From Eunapius fragilis (lineage: Eukaryota; Porifera; Demospongiae; Spongillida; Spongillidae): 64,000 bases of DNA. The position numbers were made by a program, and so were the translations under genes. This document shows, piece by piece, positions 48,540 to 60,880 of this stretch. The notes beneath the pieces are model-generated. The model was not told where the DNA came from and searched no databases. It saw only the letters and a program-made list of their open reading frames with translations. The stretch is from the NCBI GenBank assembly GCA_963681505.1, contig OY811987.1:4756978-4820977 (forward strand), in the 5' to 3' direction. The first letter of the stretch is position 1. Each line of letters starts with the position of its first letter.

Positions 48540-48905
48540 ATGGTCTCACCAGAGACCTTGGCAGTTGCCCACACCAAACCTGTATGCACATGTCTCATGG
48601 CCTCCTTTGTTTGCTCATGCATGCATGCCCCGTGGCCTCATGAACATGTTACATATGCTCGTGTCCACTTCATGCTCATGTGGCTGCGCCTCCACTGACT
48701 TGCTGATATGATTTATCCCATGGTCTCCATTCCAAGCTTATGTCCCATGGCCTCCACTGCACGCTCATGCTCCTTGGCCTCCACTTTATGCATCCCACTC
48801 ATGTGCCAAACAGCTAGGCATGCATGTATCACATGGCCACCACTTCTATGGCCTCTGCTAAACATGCTCATGCCTCCACTACTTGATGTTACCATCTTCA
48901 TGTGC
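48540..48905. repeat. Degenerate minisatellite
   Basis: Recurrent CCCATGGCCTCCACT and CATGCTCATG words at about 30-45-bp spacing. Both strands are open; I do not regard it as coding. Confidence 0.55.
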
Positions 48906-48959
48906 ATGTCCCAACCTCAAACCCCGTACAACAGAATGCGGTGGAATTAAAATGCATGG

Positions 48960-49490
48960 ATCAACACGGTACCGAATTGTGGACAAAAACAGCTACATAG
49001 CTTGTGTAAACTGGCTATAGAGACGTACGCATTGAAATGCCGACTTGTTCTGAGAATATATGTCGCATTTGAATTAACAATGAATCCATGCAGTTTACAA
49101 CAAGTGAGTCGGTGAAAGACAAAGAACCATTTGTATATACTATACAGTGCCTGCATGGATTGCCTGTGGTTTTTCGTGCGGCGTTAAAATAAATGTGTGT
49201 CACACAATGAGATCATTTCGTAACGAGGACAAGACAAGTGGGCGTACGTGCATGTACATGTTGCATGGACTTTTGGGTTGTTTTAAGTCGGGGGCTAATA
49301 GGAGGTGGATGGGGGTGATGTGAAGCCTTGTAGACAGGTAGGGGAAGTAACTCCAACAGCTGGATGGAGTAAGCTAAGAGTTGGGGTGGGTGGGCCATAA
49401 TGGCCTTCATTTACGTGACGTTTTATTAAACTTCATGGCGGCGACACCTCTAGCGTTTACATTTGCGCAGAAAGGATTATACTAATAGCC
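48960..49490. other. No recognised feature
   Basis: Spacer without motif recognised. Confidence 0.4.
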
Positions 49491-49823
49491 AACATGTCAT
49501 TCCCCCGCGATGTGCCCATTATGACAGTGCACGTAAGTTTCATTTCAAAGGATTTAATTTAAGTTTCTAAGTGGTTGAAAGCATTAACCAGCTAGTTTGA
49601 ATGCTTGTGAATGCTTACCTCATTCCTTTCAACAGGATAGTTCGGAGGGATGACTCAGCTGCAGGCTTCTTGTAATGTTACAATATTTGGGGTCGTGGCA
49701 GCGAAAAGGGACCTAGTACATATTTTTAACAAATTCCAGAAAGTAGTATCTAGAACTACGCCTATAACGTAGGTCCGACGGATCACGTGACATCATGTTT
49801 GGCAAGCGTGTATGGTGGATAAT

Positions 49824-50195
49824 ATGAATAGAGTGGATTTGGCTGCAAAAGAGCGATATAAGCAGAAGTTGGAGTCTGTTAGTTTGTTTTTTAGTGATGA
49901 CCCATACGTGGAATCTAACAGTCATCGCTTTAGCGACGATATATGTCGTTATGACCACGGATAGAGTATGGGCATATTTTTGGCTATTTCATTAAACGAC
50001 CTGGCACGTATACCCAGGAGCAGCTGCTTTCATGGAAGCAGCTCGAAGCTATAATTTCTTCGAGTCTGGCTACGTAAGGACTATCTACACAATGGCATTT
50101 GGGCAAGGCGTCTTGAAGTGCATTTTGATCAAAGCCAAAGTCAATCCTCGCCAACGGGTTCGCTCACCTGATGATGCACATGAAGCTTGGCAGGG
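49824..50195 (+). mobile_element. SWIM/YqaJ-type protein, N-terminal fragment (probable ISL2EU partner gene)
   Basis: The plus strand reads MNRVDLAAKERYKQKLESV, then in another frame YFIKRPGTYTQEQLLSWKQL, EAYNFFESGYVRTIY and VNPRQRVRSPDDAHEAW. This resembles the region before the SWIM zinc finger in the long YqaJ-exonuclease proteins common in sponges and cnidarians. The SWIM and nuclease parts are missing. A tiny exon-like start (MSFPRDVPIMTVH plus a GTAAGT donor, 49494-49532) precedes it, but its link is unproven. At least one frame change is present. Confidence 0.5.
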
Positions 50196-50488
50196 TAAGT
50201 GCTTTTTTATTGTTTGTACCTTTTAGCATTTGTATACAAGTCTAGGAGAGAGGTGCTCTCACATAGCTGCGGTGCTTTTCAAGGTTGAATGTGCTGTGAA
50301 GTTTGGTTAAATGTGTAAATGGAACAGTACATTTTGCTCAAAGGTACGTACATTATATATTGTTTTATGTACAATGGAATAGTTAATTGTATCCATTTAC
50401 ACATCTAGGTGGAACCAGCTCTTATAATTTGCTGGTATTGTATTTAAACGGCCAAAATGGCCTAAGCTGGCCAGCACTTCATGCAAGT

Positions 50489-50654
50489 GTAGTGCATGTC
50501 CCAGGCTGGCGCCTGAAAACATCTGACTGTCTGATGGACTCTGACCCGGCCAAATGTTGTGCGCATGTGCATATGTGTGTATAAATGCTGTACCTGTTGT
50601 ACTATCATTGTCTTTCTGATCTGGTCTCTATTTGCTGAGTCAGGGGTCACTACA
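50489..50654 (+). repeat. 5' LTR of the 50.5-55.5 kb Ty3/Gypsy fossil
   Basis: 166 bp, TGTAG...CTACA, with a TATAAATG box (50580) and about 97 percent identity to the 3' copy. Confidence 0.85.
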
Positions 50655-53600
50655 TTGGTGTCAGGAGTCGGATGGCAGAGGAACAGAGTAGCGAGGTGCA
50701 GGCACCCACTACTATGAGCAACTCGCGCACTCCGTCGGGACAGGCGCAAGTAGTAAGAATGAGTTTATGACCCCCTTCCCATTTTTCAGCAGGAGTGGAT
50801 CTTGTATTGTGGCGCAACGATTCGAGCTCTATGCCTGTCAGGCAAAAATAGCAGAAGACCAGTGGACTGGTGAGGTACTTCCTCTTTTGGATGGCGAACC
50901 ATTTCGTTTAGTGACACAGCAAGGATTTGATGGAAGCTCTGAATATAGCGAGGTATTGAAGTGCTTAATGGATCAATGCAACCCGGAGGGTAACGACCTG
51001 GAATGGCAGTTAAAATTTCAGCAGTGTACAAAAACCTGAAGAGCGCCTGCCAGAGTACGCGGGGACGCTTCGAGCCTTGGCCGACAAAGCCTATCCACGG
51101 TGGTCGGCAGAGCAGTTGAACGAACTCGTAAGGGATCAATTTATTCGTGGTGTTCGTTCCTCTGCCGTTCAGCTAAGACTAATGCGTGAAAGACCAGAGA
51201 CACTAAACGAAGCATTGCAGCTGGCTTGCCAATATCAGGGAGTGGAAGAATTGCAAAAAAGACTGCAGCGTGTTTCAGCTAAGGCAGAGACGATGGCGGT
51301 TGGTAAAGAAGATGACTCCGAGAGCGAGAGCGAGGCTGTTGCTGCAATAACTAATGCTAAAAGACCAAGTCGTCTGGCAACCCAAGTGGAAGAGCTCGGT
51401 AAGCAGATTGAGATGTTGAAATTACAGCTGGCAGCCACGAACAATGGAAGAACGTATCCGAGATAGCGCCCAAACGACACTGCAGCGCGGAAAAGAAACG
51501 ATGGCATTGTGTGCTGGTACTGTGGCAAGCGTGGTCATATTATACGAAACTAAAGACCTCAGTCGAAACTGCAGCCGTCGGGTCTTGTTTGTCAGTTGAT
51601 AGAAAGCTTGGTAAGCTTGTTGTAAAGATATTAATAAATACAGGATCGGCTGCCACTTTGGTTCGTGAAGATGTGTGGAAAATGGTGCAACAATCTCCAA
51701 AGACAACCAAAGCCACGGTTCACTCTGTTGTGGCAGCCAATGGAGAAAAGTTGAAATTGGTGGGGCAAGGTGACGTAAGTATAACCATAGGAGGGGTGAC
51801 TAGAAGACACATGGTGCTTGTTATGAAGCATCTCATGCAAGAGTGTATACTAGGGGTTGATTTTTTGACTAAACACGCGTGTGTAGTAGATCTACAACAA
51901 CATACCTTTGTCATTGATGGGAAATTTGTGCAGTTTAATCATACACGGGTTGCAGAAGATGTGTGTTTTGTGAGTATTTCTGGAACGGTGACTGTACCAG
52001 CTTGCTGTCAGATGTACGTTACTGCCTCTGCCCTTGACAAAAGGGAAGCAGGTGCTGTGTTGTTGGAGCCATTGAATACATTCATGGAAAATCATGGGCT
52101 TTTGGTGGCGCGGTCATTGTCGCAAGTAAGTTGCAATAATCTGATAGTTCAAATTCTCAACCTGGTCCGGCTCCTGTGGTTGTTAACAAGGATGTTAGAG
52201 TGGGCATGATCAAGCCAGTCACATAATCTGATATTGTCTGTAGTATTGAATCCCCCAAGTCCAACAGACACGTAGGCCACAGCGAGTGTGCACATCTCAT
52301 TGAGCTGATGTTGCAGAATACAGAACACCTTTCCAGCCACCACAGATCACAGGGGGTGGCATTGCTGCAGGAGTTTGAGGATGTCATTGCAAAATCGGAC
52401 GATGACATGCACTGGAGATAGCCAACCGATTCGTCAACATGCAAGAAGGCTCCCATTTCATCAGCACAAAGAAGTGAGTAAGTTAGTTAATGGCATGTTA
52501 TCCAGGGGGGATAATAAAATGTAGCCACAGTCCTTCGGCATCACCTGTGGTTCTTGTAAGGAAAAAAGATGGGAAGACGAGGTTTTGTGTGGACTTTTGT
52601 AAACTTAATGACCGCACACGCAAGAATGCTCAGCCTCTGCCGAGAATTGATGAATCATTGGATGCTTTGGGTGGTGCATGTTTTTTCTCAACTCTAGATT
52701 TGGCCAGTGGGTATTGGCAAGTGGTGATGGACCCCAAAAGTAAAGAAAAAACTGCATTTACAACACCTTATGGGCTATACCAGTTTCAGGTCATGCTATT
52801 TGGCCTATGTAATGCCCCAGCTACCTTCCAAAGATTAATGGAGCGGGTATTAAGTGGTTTGCATTTGACAGCCTGTTTAGTGTATCTGGATGATATCATC
52901 ATATTTAGCAAAACTGTTGAACAGCATTTGGTATTGCTAAGGGATGTATTTTCTAGACTGAGGCAGGCTGGGCTTAAGGTTAAACCTTCTAAATGCCACC
53001 TTCTGCAGACAAGTGTACACTATCTTGGGCATGTAGTATCAGCTAAGGGCATCGAAACAGATCCAGGGAAAGTGAAATGTGTTTCCAACTGGCCTATTCC
53101 AACAACCTCTAAGGAATTATCATCATTTTTGGGCCTGGCATCATACTATAGGCGTTTCATTAAAAATTTTGCACATGCATGTGGCTGCTCCCTTGCATGC
53201 TTTAATGCACAAAGGAAAACCCTGGCAGTGGTCAACTGAATGTATGGAAGCATTCTTCGAGCTAAATAAGAAGCTCATTTCTGCCCCTGTCCTCATGTTG
53301 CCGGACTTCAGTAAGTCTTACTGATGCTAGTGGAGAGGGTTTAGGGGCAGTCCTTTCACAAACTATCAATGGTAATGAGCACGTAATTGCTTATGCAAGT
53401 AGAACACTCACACACACTGAAAAACGATACTGTGCTACTCGGAGGGAGATGCTTGCTTTGGTGTGGGGGGTCTTGCCATTTTAGGCCTTACTTATATGGC
53501 AGGAAGTTTCTTTTGAGAGCAGAGCATAACTTTCTACGCTGGCTTCACAATTTTAAGGAGCCTGAAGGCCAGGTGGCTCGGTGGTTGGAGACCATGGCAG

Positions 53601-55377
53601 AGTTACAATATGAAGTCATACATCGCCCTGGTAGGCAACATTCTAATGCAGATTCACTTTCTCGTGGACAGTGCCGACAGTGTGGTTTGGAGGTTGAATT
53701 GGAGACTGTGATGTTTCCAGTTTGTGAAATTTCCTTGTTGCCAGCCTGGACAAACCAAGAGGTGGCAGACTTTCAGAGAGCAGATAGGGACCTACAGCAA
53801 GTTATTACCTGGTTGCAGTCTGGTTCAGTACCCCAACGATGTCCAAAGGATTCGACTTGGCAAATCCAATCCCTCTGGACTCAGTGCAAAAACCTGTTGT
53901 TGAAAGATGGCATTCTCTACAGACAGTGGGAGGATATCCCAGGAGGTGGTCAAGATCGATACTTGCAGTTAGTCATCCCCCTGCACACATACCAGGTATC
54001 ATGGTTGGGTTGCATGATTCACACATAGGGGGTCATATGGGGGTCAGGAAAACCTTGGAGAAGATTCGTAGGCGGTTTTATTGGCCTGGGCAAAAAAGTG
54101 ATGTTGAGAAGTGGTGCTCTAACTGTATTGCATGTTGCTCTAGAAAGTCCCCTCCAAGGAATAAAGCACCTCTTGAAGTCAGCCATGCAAGTCGACCTTT
54201 GGAGAGGATAGCGATGGATATAATGGTCCCCTACCTGAAACACCTCGAGGTAATCGCTATGTACTTGTAATTGGTGACTATTTCACAAAATGGAAAGAGG
54301 CATACCCATTACCAGATATGGAGGCATTGTCTGTAGCTAAGGTGTTGGTTAGTGAATTTATCTGCCGGTTTGGTGTGCCTGATTCAATTCATACAGACCA
54401 AGGAAAGAATTTTGAAGCGAAAGTGATACAAGAGATATGTCACCTTCTAGGAGTCACAAAGGCAAGAACAACACCCTATCATCCGCAATCTGATGGACTT
54501 GTAGAGAGATTTAATAGGACCCTACTGGAGATGCTCAGCACTACAGTGGCTGATGAACATGATTGGGACCTTTCTCTCCCAACGATACTTCTGGCATATA
54601 GAACAAGTGCCAGGAAACTACTGGAACCACACCATTTCAGCTCATGTTTGGGCACAACCCCCGTCTCCCTGAGGACGTTCTGTATTCACTACCCGTTGCA
54701 TCACATGATTCAGTTACCAAAGTTCTCAAGGGCCGTCTTCAAAGATCTTACCAGGCTGTGCTTAAGCATGTTCAGCAAAAACAGACCCGTCAAAGATGTG
54801 TATGATCGTGGTGTGAGAGGTAGCCCCTATGGTGTTGGTGATCTCGTTCTTCTTCACTCCCCTGCAGTACCAAGAGGCAAGTCGCAAATATTGCACAAAC
54901 CATGGCAGGGGCCTTACAGGGTGGTGAAGGCTATTTCACCAAGTGTGTATCGTATTGTGGATTGTGCTCGACCACGATGTAAACGTGTTGTTCATTTTAA
55001 CTGCCTCAAGCCAGCACCTCTAGGCAATGTACCAATTGCTGAGAGGGTGGTGAATCAGGAAGAGCATATGGAGCACAGTGGAGACACCGCAGAAGAAGAT
55101 GAAGAGGCAGTTTGAATTCACTGAGATGGACCAACCCGTCATCATCCCTCAAGATACAGTACAGGTCAACCAACCACCAATTGCAGTCCTTCCTACACCA
55201 CCTAACATGCCGTACCACCAAATGCAGCCCTCCTGATACCACCTGAGGCCAATAACCACAGAGATGCAGTGCCAGCAGGGCTTCGACGATCATCGAGGAA
55301 AACAAAACCACCTGAACGTTATGGGAACCCGATTACTCTTCCAGATGTGTGGACACATCTAATTGAAGAGGATGCAA

Positions 55378-55536
55378 TGTAGCATCCCAGGCTGGCGCCT
55401 GAAAACATCCGACTGTCTGATGGACTCTGACCCAAATGTTGTGCGCATGTGCATGTGTGTGTATAAATGTTGTACCTGTTGTACTATCATTGTCTTTCTG
55501 ATCTGGTCTCTATTTGTTGAGTCAGGGGTCACTACA
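55378..55536 (+). repeat. 3' LTR of the 50.5-55.5 kb Ty3/Gypsy fossil
   Basis: 159 bp, TGTAG...CTACA. It differs from the 5' LTR by about four substitutions, a 3-base indel and a few bases near the start. Confidence 0.85.
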
Positions 55537-55540
55537 TTGC

Positions 55541-55960
55541 CACGAGAACGCTTTAATGTAACACTCCATATCACGTAACGGTTACGTAATCAGTTTGTAA
55601 TCAGTTTCATGCTTTATTTATAAATCTAATACCTGAAGCTATTATTCCAGGATATTCTAAAGTGATTAGTCTCTTTAAAACCGTTGTTATGCTCTTTTTC
55701 GAGAAGAAGAAGACGATGACGACGACGACGACGACGACGACGACGATGACAGAGAAGAATTGGTCCAGGAACAAGAACAAACACGAGCTTTTGTGTTCTC
55801 AGCAAACAATGGAACAAACTTAAAAATGACTTGACTGTCTTTGTCTTCAGTTTTGAATTCGATAGCAATAAAAAGCTGAACTATCCGGTACCGAAGTTAT
55901 GGGCGGGTCCTTTTAAAAATGATTTCACGAACCGGGTCAATTCGTATACATAGGGAACGT
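55541..55960 (-). repeat. Interspersed repeat X, copy 2
   Basis: Reverse-complement relative of 42985-43440, with the GAC/GTC trinucleotide run at 55712-55750 in the same relative place. It begins four bases after the 3' LTR. Confidence 0.6.
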
Positions 55961-56017
55961 AAGCACGTGACCTAACCCGATGAATATTAAATTTGGTTGG
56001 CTGTCCGTGCGTAAGAA

Positions 56018-56345
56018 ATGGTTGTTAGTTGCCGTGCGTTTGGTTGCAAAAATCGCCACCGTGAACGTGCTGGCCTTGGGTTTTATCGGACCTTTTGGCA
56101 TGCTCTTCTAGCCTGGCCATTAAGACACGTGCAGGATCATATGTACGGTTATGTGATGCTGATCGGTTATTGCTCACATAATGAGACTACGACTTGGCCT
56201 CTTGGTACAGAACCTTGCTTACCGCTTTGGCATAAGTGAGTCAACCGTATCAGACATATTTCTTGCATGGATAGATGCAATGTTCTGTCATTTGAAATTT
56301 CTAAAAAGTGGCCTGATCGTGAAACATGCCGTACAGAAATGAATT
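56018..56345 (+). mobile_element. Internally deleted THAP/DDE transposase (ISL2EU type)
   Basis: MVVSCRAFGCKNRHRERAGL GFYR-like sequence (split here for length) is the start of a THAP zinc finger (C-x4-C...FYR). After an apparent large internal deletion the plus strand reads RLGLLVQNLAYRFGISEST, VSDIFLAWIDAMFCHLKFL, the helix-turn-helix that precedes a DDE_Tnp_4 catalytic domain. The DDE domain itself is absent. The same two domains occur in the fuller copy at 61790-63330. Confidence 0.65.
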
Positions 56346-56922
56346 ATATATCTGAATCTAGAGTGATATTATAGTATACACATACAAACTGCATATACTT
56401 TACTGACCTGAATCTCACTTCCTTCTTTCTCAAATATACCAGTAGCAGTAAATAAAAATAAATAATTGCAATTTTTTAAGAGAGACTGAGTAATGCTACC
56501 AAATATAAAATACAATTCACCTGATATATCACTCACTTCTTTCTCAACATCACAAGTATTTGCAGTAATATATGGAGTAGCAAGTACATCAAGATACCTT
56601 GGCCTTGTATAAAATCAATTATTACTATAATTATTCAGTCACCAGAATCTACCTCTGCCTCACATGAATCTGTGTACAGAAAATTAGATACAACAAAACT
56701 TTATATCATGCATGATCTTAATGTACCTTGTAAAATTGTACTATAAATACATGTTACGTGTACTGTACTTAAGAATCAGACACTGCTTCCTCCATAACAA
56801 AGCCAGTGTTGTACCAGGAAATGGCAATGAATGAGGAGGCTAACCAAATACAAGCTGGTAAGGAGTTGTCTTTGTTGTTGCATGAAGGCAAGTGTTCAAT
56901 TTATCTGCCGTTATAATTATCG
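56346..56922. other. AT-rich, unassigned
   Basis: No motif recognised. Confidence 0.45.
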
Positions 56923-57090
56923 TTACTGATGTAATAGATAATTATTTAGCCAATCTGTCCAGGACTGATTTCCCTTGGTTTCACGAATATGACAAGCTAT
57001 CATTTCTTCCACCTTCGCATTGCCTCTTTCTACAAGGCCTTGGTTTTGAGGATGGCGCGGTCTGCCATTGACAGTGGTAAGTCTATAAGT
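56923..57090 (-). mobile_element. Retroviral-type integrase fossil fragment
   Basis: The minus strand encodes GRPRHPQNQGLVERGNAKVE and ACHIRETKGNQSWTDWL, the end of an integrase catalytic core with the conserved Glu after QGLVER. Ty3/Gypsy or a related Ginger-like element is possible. Short, broken and probably old. Confidence 0.6.
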
Positions 57091-58027
57091 TGACCTTGTA
57101 AATAAATTAAAAAACAGCACTGTCAACTTTGTTTTACTATGCTTAACGTATAACTCACCTGACCTTTACTCATAAATCCTGATGCAATGATGGGTGTACC
57201 GGGTGCTTGATTGCGCTGCAGTTTTTGAGTACTGTAAAGGGGATACAGGCCCAAACTCCTGCACAGCTCACCGTGGAAGACATTCATAGTATGTTGAAAT
57301 CTATAATAATAAAAACCATACTCAATTACTATAATGTTTATGAAACAAATTTACCTCTGCACGAGTTTTTTTTTTTTGTACCTACGTGACCTTGTTCTTG
57401 ACAATGCACCCTGTGAGGTATGTCATAAAAACCTAACATGGCTAAGCACGGTGGTGTCACTACAATCCTGTATGGTGACGAGAGAAAAAACAATTAAGTA
57501 TTAGTACTAAGTACTTATCACATTTTTATAATGCTCACCATTTTCTTGGCTGGCAACCAGAGCACATCTGATAGTACATGTACAAGCGCAGGATAGGACA
57601 TTATAGGGCGTGACTTTACCCAAAATTTCTAATGGGGATCACTATCGTTACAAGTCCCTTTTTAAAGCGCAACGATCTTGTTGCACTTTGCTCTTGAAAT
57701 CACTTTACTCCCTGATTTCTTTCCTGACAAAAATGCATCCACCAAAAGCTTCTGGAAAGTGTCCTTTTGAGCATCGTCGCATAAAAACGATCCGCTCTAA
57801 ATAACGCCTAGCAATGCTTAGCCACAAATATCAGTTGGTTGATCAAGCAGCTGTACACAACTTACTGTTTTGAAAAAACCCAAACAGCTGGGAGACCCAC
57901 AGACAGGTTATCTATGTGTATTCTGAAAGGTACCATGTACTGTCAGTCCTTTACATTCCGAATGCAATTGATTGCGTTAATAAACATATATATACGTTAG
58001 TACAATCTCAATCGAGATCACACACAC
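57091..58027. other. Unassigned AT-rich spacer
   Basis: Short frames without recognised motif (for example 57610-57804). Confidence 0.4.
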
Positions 58028-58048
58028 AAAAAAAAAAAAAAAAAAAAA
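58028..58048. repeat. A21 homopolymer
   Basis: A run of 21 A on the plus strand beyond the 3' end of ARF-like copy 1. On the gene's own strand it is poly-T, so it is not a retrogene tail for that gene. Confidence 0.9.
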
Positions 58049-58222
58049 CTATAGATCCAGGTTTGCACAGGACAATCCCTGGATTGCGCAAAACCATGCG
58101 GCGCGCATAACATATATTTCCGTAAAAAATATAGACATGCGCGCTGGATATACGTGCGGGATTGTTTGCTTTGAAAACTGACAGAAAAAAACGTATACAC
58201 ATGCAGAACGAACAATATTAGA

Positions 58223-58807
58223 TCAACTATATGACCGAGTCCTCTGAAAGTCTTTGACCATCTGACTCATCTGATCCATCGCTTCGTACAAACCGTCACC
58301 GCTCACTGCACTGGTTCCGTGAACGTGCCAATTCCGCCCCTTCAGTGATGGAAGATCGAGTTTCGTAGCAACCTCGGACGGGGACGATGCTTTAGGTACA
58401 TCCTGCTTGTTGGCCAACACCACTACTGGTACTCCGGCTAGCTCGTCCGAATTGAGGATCCAAGTTAACTCCTCCCTGACTTCGTCGAACCGATGCTTGT
58501 CCGAACTATCCACTACGAAGATCAACCCGTGAGTGCCTACGAAGTAGTGTCTCCACAGTGGGCGGATCTTATCCTGCCCTCCAATGTCCCACACGGTGAA
58601 GGAGACGTTTTTAACTGGAGTCAACGACTCGACGATGAATCCGATGGTCGGAATGGTGTTGACGACCTCGTTGATCTTCAACTTGTACAGAACAGTGGTC
58701 TTGCCGGCTGCATCCAGTCCCAACATGAGGATCTTAGCAGGACGATCAGAAAACCTGTCGAGGAGTCCTTGGAGAGCACTTCTCACAGCTGAAGTCAAGT
58801 TTCCCAT
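58223..58807 (-). CDS. ARF-like small GTPase, tandem copy 1
   Basis: 194 residues in one exon. MGN start with Gly2 (myristoylation), P-loop GLDAAGKT (30-37), switch I PTIG with Thr54, [16 protein letters not shown] (73-88, catalytic Gln78), NKQD (133-136) and a TSAVSGDG G5 loop. These place it in the ARF/ARL family, which recruits coat and tether proteins to membranes. It is close to class I ARFs but has an N-terminal helix about six residues longer and a one-residue insertion between the switches. In the PTIGF(N)VE motif the Asn is Ile here (residue 58), whereas copy 2 keeps Asn. The C-terminus ends RTRSYS. Intronless, which could indicate an old retrocopy. Confidence 0.9.
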   Translation of the reverse strand: MGNLTSAVRSALQGLLDRFSDRPAKILMLGLDAAGKTTVLYKLKINEVVNTIPTIGFIVESLTPVKNVSFTVWDIGGQDKIRPLWRHYFVGTHGLIFVVDSSDKHRFDEVREELTWILNSDELAGVPVVVLANKQDVPKASSPSEVATKLDLPSLKGRNWHVHGTSAVSGDGLYEAMDQMSQMVKDFQRTRSYS

Positions 58808-59010
58808 TATGAGTTCACCTTTATTTGTCTTTGAGCCTTAATATTCCGCCTGCTCGTTAGAGCTGAGTGTTTAAGCTGACAGCTTTGTACCTTTCCCTGG
58901 GTCATATTTGGTTTTATAATTACCATGTCCACGAAGTCTGCTAACAAGTCAAGCGAATTGACGTGGCAAACGATATACTATTAATAGTAACAGTGACGTC
59001 AAGTAAGATT
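58808..59010 (-). promoter_or_regulatory. Conserved upstream region of ARF-like copy 1
   Basis: About 200 bp upstream of the start codon matches 60672-60880 almost base for base (GAGTTCACCTTTAT, CCGCCTGCTCGTTAGAGCTG, AGCTGACAGCTTTGTACC), then fades. The duplication therefore included the promoter. Confidence 0.6.
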
Positions 59011-60090
59011 ATTCATTGTACAGCTGCGGATCTGACTGTGAAACCATGAATTTGTGATAAACGACACTCCAGTCACGCTATGCACATAAAGTGTTACTAA
59101 GTTTCCATACTCGCAGCGACCTCACGACGCGAGTTCGATCATACCGTTGTTTAGAGTATAGATCGAACTTTTCCGCCAACCGGCTGCATCGCCATCAATT
59201 TAATACGACATCAGATTAAGCCACCTGCTAAAAGCACAGGACAGAAAACCATCCTTCAGAACGTGTACGCCTTCAATTACTGGTCCAGGGGTGGTCTTGA
59301 TATCAGTTCCCATGCAATTAGGGAGTAATTATAAATCAAGTTGATTATAAAAAAAAAAAAACTAAACTTGATTTATTGACTCGTTACATCGTATTGCATT
59401 TTCCTTTATTAATTTTTTCGTAACACGCTAGCGCACTTACACATTGGCTAGAAAGAATGGCCCTGACGTTGGCTTTCATATTCAGTCTGCTGTGGAATAG
59501 ATTAAATTGATTTATTGTGGAGGAATTAGGCTGTCGCAATCTGGGCTAGTCGTCCAACAAGTCTAGACAGGCGAGAGCTTCTGATCTCCAATATCCAAGT
59601 GACTCGACCACCAGAGGACACTTCTCGTCATTACTGTGAACGGTACCTGCTTCCTCTTTTCAGCCTGTCGTCATTGAGATGTTTCGTAACTAATATAAAT
59701 ATAAGCGCGGGGACCGGGATATGTATGGTATAGCGATCAACTGATGTAGATTAGCCCACACTCCCAGTTAGGGGTAAGGTAATCACCATGTCGTGTAAAA
59801 AACGTAAACTTGAAAGGGTGCCCGGGGCCCCGTATTCTATTCAGTATGGTGGGAAAGCACGACTATAGAGTCGGAATGTTCCATGCAGTTTTCCACGACA
59901 TGCAATTGTATGGTATCCAAAGAATGGGACATACATTGAGGATACCTTGGCACAAGAAATTCAGCCCTATATATAAAACCACCACTTTGATTTGAATTCT
60001 CTTCATTATTTTTAATAAACAAGATGATTGCATGGCTTTGAAAAAACACAAAAGACATTATACTGAACGAACAACGTTGTGCTAAATCAA
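59011..60090. other. Spacer between the ARF-like genes
   Basis: No other gene recognised. It should contain the 3' UTR of copy 2. It does not resemble the sequence downstream of copy 1. Confidence 0.45.
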
Positions 60091-60092
60091 CT

Positions 60093-60671
60093 CTACGACC
60101 GAGTTCTCTGAAAGTCTTTGACCATCTGACTCATCTGATCCATCGCTTCGTACAAACCGTCACCGCTCACTGCACTGGTTCCGTGAACGTGCCAATTCCG
60201 CCCCTTCAGTGATGGAAGATCGAGTTTCGTAGCAACATCGGACGGGGACGATGCTTTAGGTACATCCTGCTTGTTGGCCAACACCACTACTGGTACTCCG
60301 GCTAGCTCGTCCGAGTTGAGGATCCAAGTTAACTCCTCTCTGACTTCGTCGAACCGATGCTTGTCCGAACTATCCACTACGAAGATCAACCCGTGAGTGC
60401 CCACGAAGTAGTGTCTCCACAGTGGGCGGATCTTGTCCTGTCCTCCAATGTCCCACACGGTGAAGGAGACGTTTTTGACTGGGGTTAAGGACTCGACGTT
60501 GAATCCGATGGTCGGAATGGTGTTGACGACCTCGTTGAGCTTCAACTTGTACAGAACAGTGGTCTTGCCGGCTGCATCCAGTCCCAACATGAGGATCTTA
60601 GCAGGGCGATCAGAAAACCTGTCGAGGAGTCCTTGGAGAGCACTTCTCACAGCTGAAGTCAAGTTTCCCAT
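60093..60671 (-). CDS. ARF-like small GTPase, tandem copy 2
   Basis: 192 residues, intronless, nearly identical to copy 1 (few differences, for example LKLNEVV against [15 protein letters not shown] against [15 protein letters not shown] against PSEVATK, and an RTRS end). All GTPase motifs are canonical, so this copy is the better candidate for the functional ancestor. The start codons of the two copies are 1864 bp apart in the same orientation. Confidence 0.92.
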   Translation of the reverse strand: MGNLTSAVRSALQGLLDRFSDRPAKILMLGLDAAGKTTVLYKLKLNEVVNTIPTIGFNVESLTPVKNVSFTVWDIGGQDKIRPLWRHYFVGTHGLIFVVDSSDKHRFDEVREELTWILNSDELAGVPVVVLANKQDVPKASSPSDVATKLDLPSLKGRNWHVHGTSAVSGDGLYEAMDQMSQMVKDFQRTRS

Positions 60672-60880
60672 TATGAGTTCACCTTTATCTGTCTTTGAGC
60701 CTTAAAATTCCGCCTGCTCGTTAGAGCTGAGTGTTTAAGCTGACAGCTTTGTACCTTTCCTTGGATCATATTTGGTTTTTATAATTACTAAGCTGCTCTC
60801 CACGAAGTCTACTATCAAGTCAATAGAATTGACGTGGCAAACAATAAGCTATAAATAGTAACAGTGACGCAGTCAAAATT
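60672..60880 (-). promoter_or_regulatory. Conserved upstream region of ARF-like copy 2
   Basis: Matches 58808-59010 (see there). Similarity ends near the GTAACAGTGACG word. Confidence 0.6.

Larger units (their letters stand above)
50489..55536 (+). mobile_element. Ty3/Gypsy LTR retrotransposon fossil with both LTRs
   Basis: Two direct LTRs enclose, in Ty3/Gypsy order, a gag region (51000-51470), a zinc knuckle (VCWYCGKRGHI), protease (ILINTGSAATLV), reverse transcriptase (FFSTLDLASGYWQVVMD, CLVYLDDIIIFSKT), RNase H tail (VIHRPGRQHSNADSLSR), integrase zinc region (HMGVRKTLEKIRRRFYWPGQ), integrase core (VPDSIHTDQGKNFEAK, YHPQSDGLVERFNRT) and a basic C-terminus. A TGG-initial stretch right after the 5' LTR (50656) fits a primer-binding site. 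The element is broken in several places. LTR identity of about 97 percent suggests a comparatively recent insertion. No matching target duplication was seen. Confidence 0.88.

Noticed and set aside
58028-58048. Poly-A as evidence that ARF-like copy 1 is a retrogene
   Set aside because: The run is on the wrong strand and 175 bp away from the stop codon.
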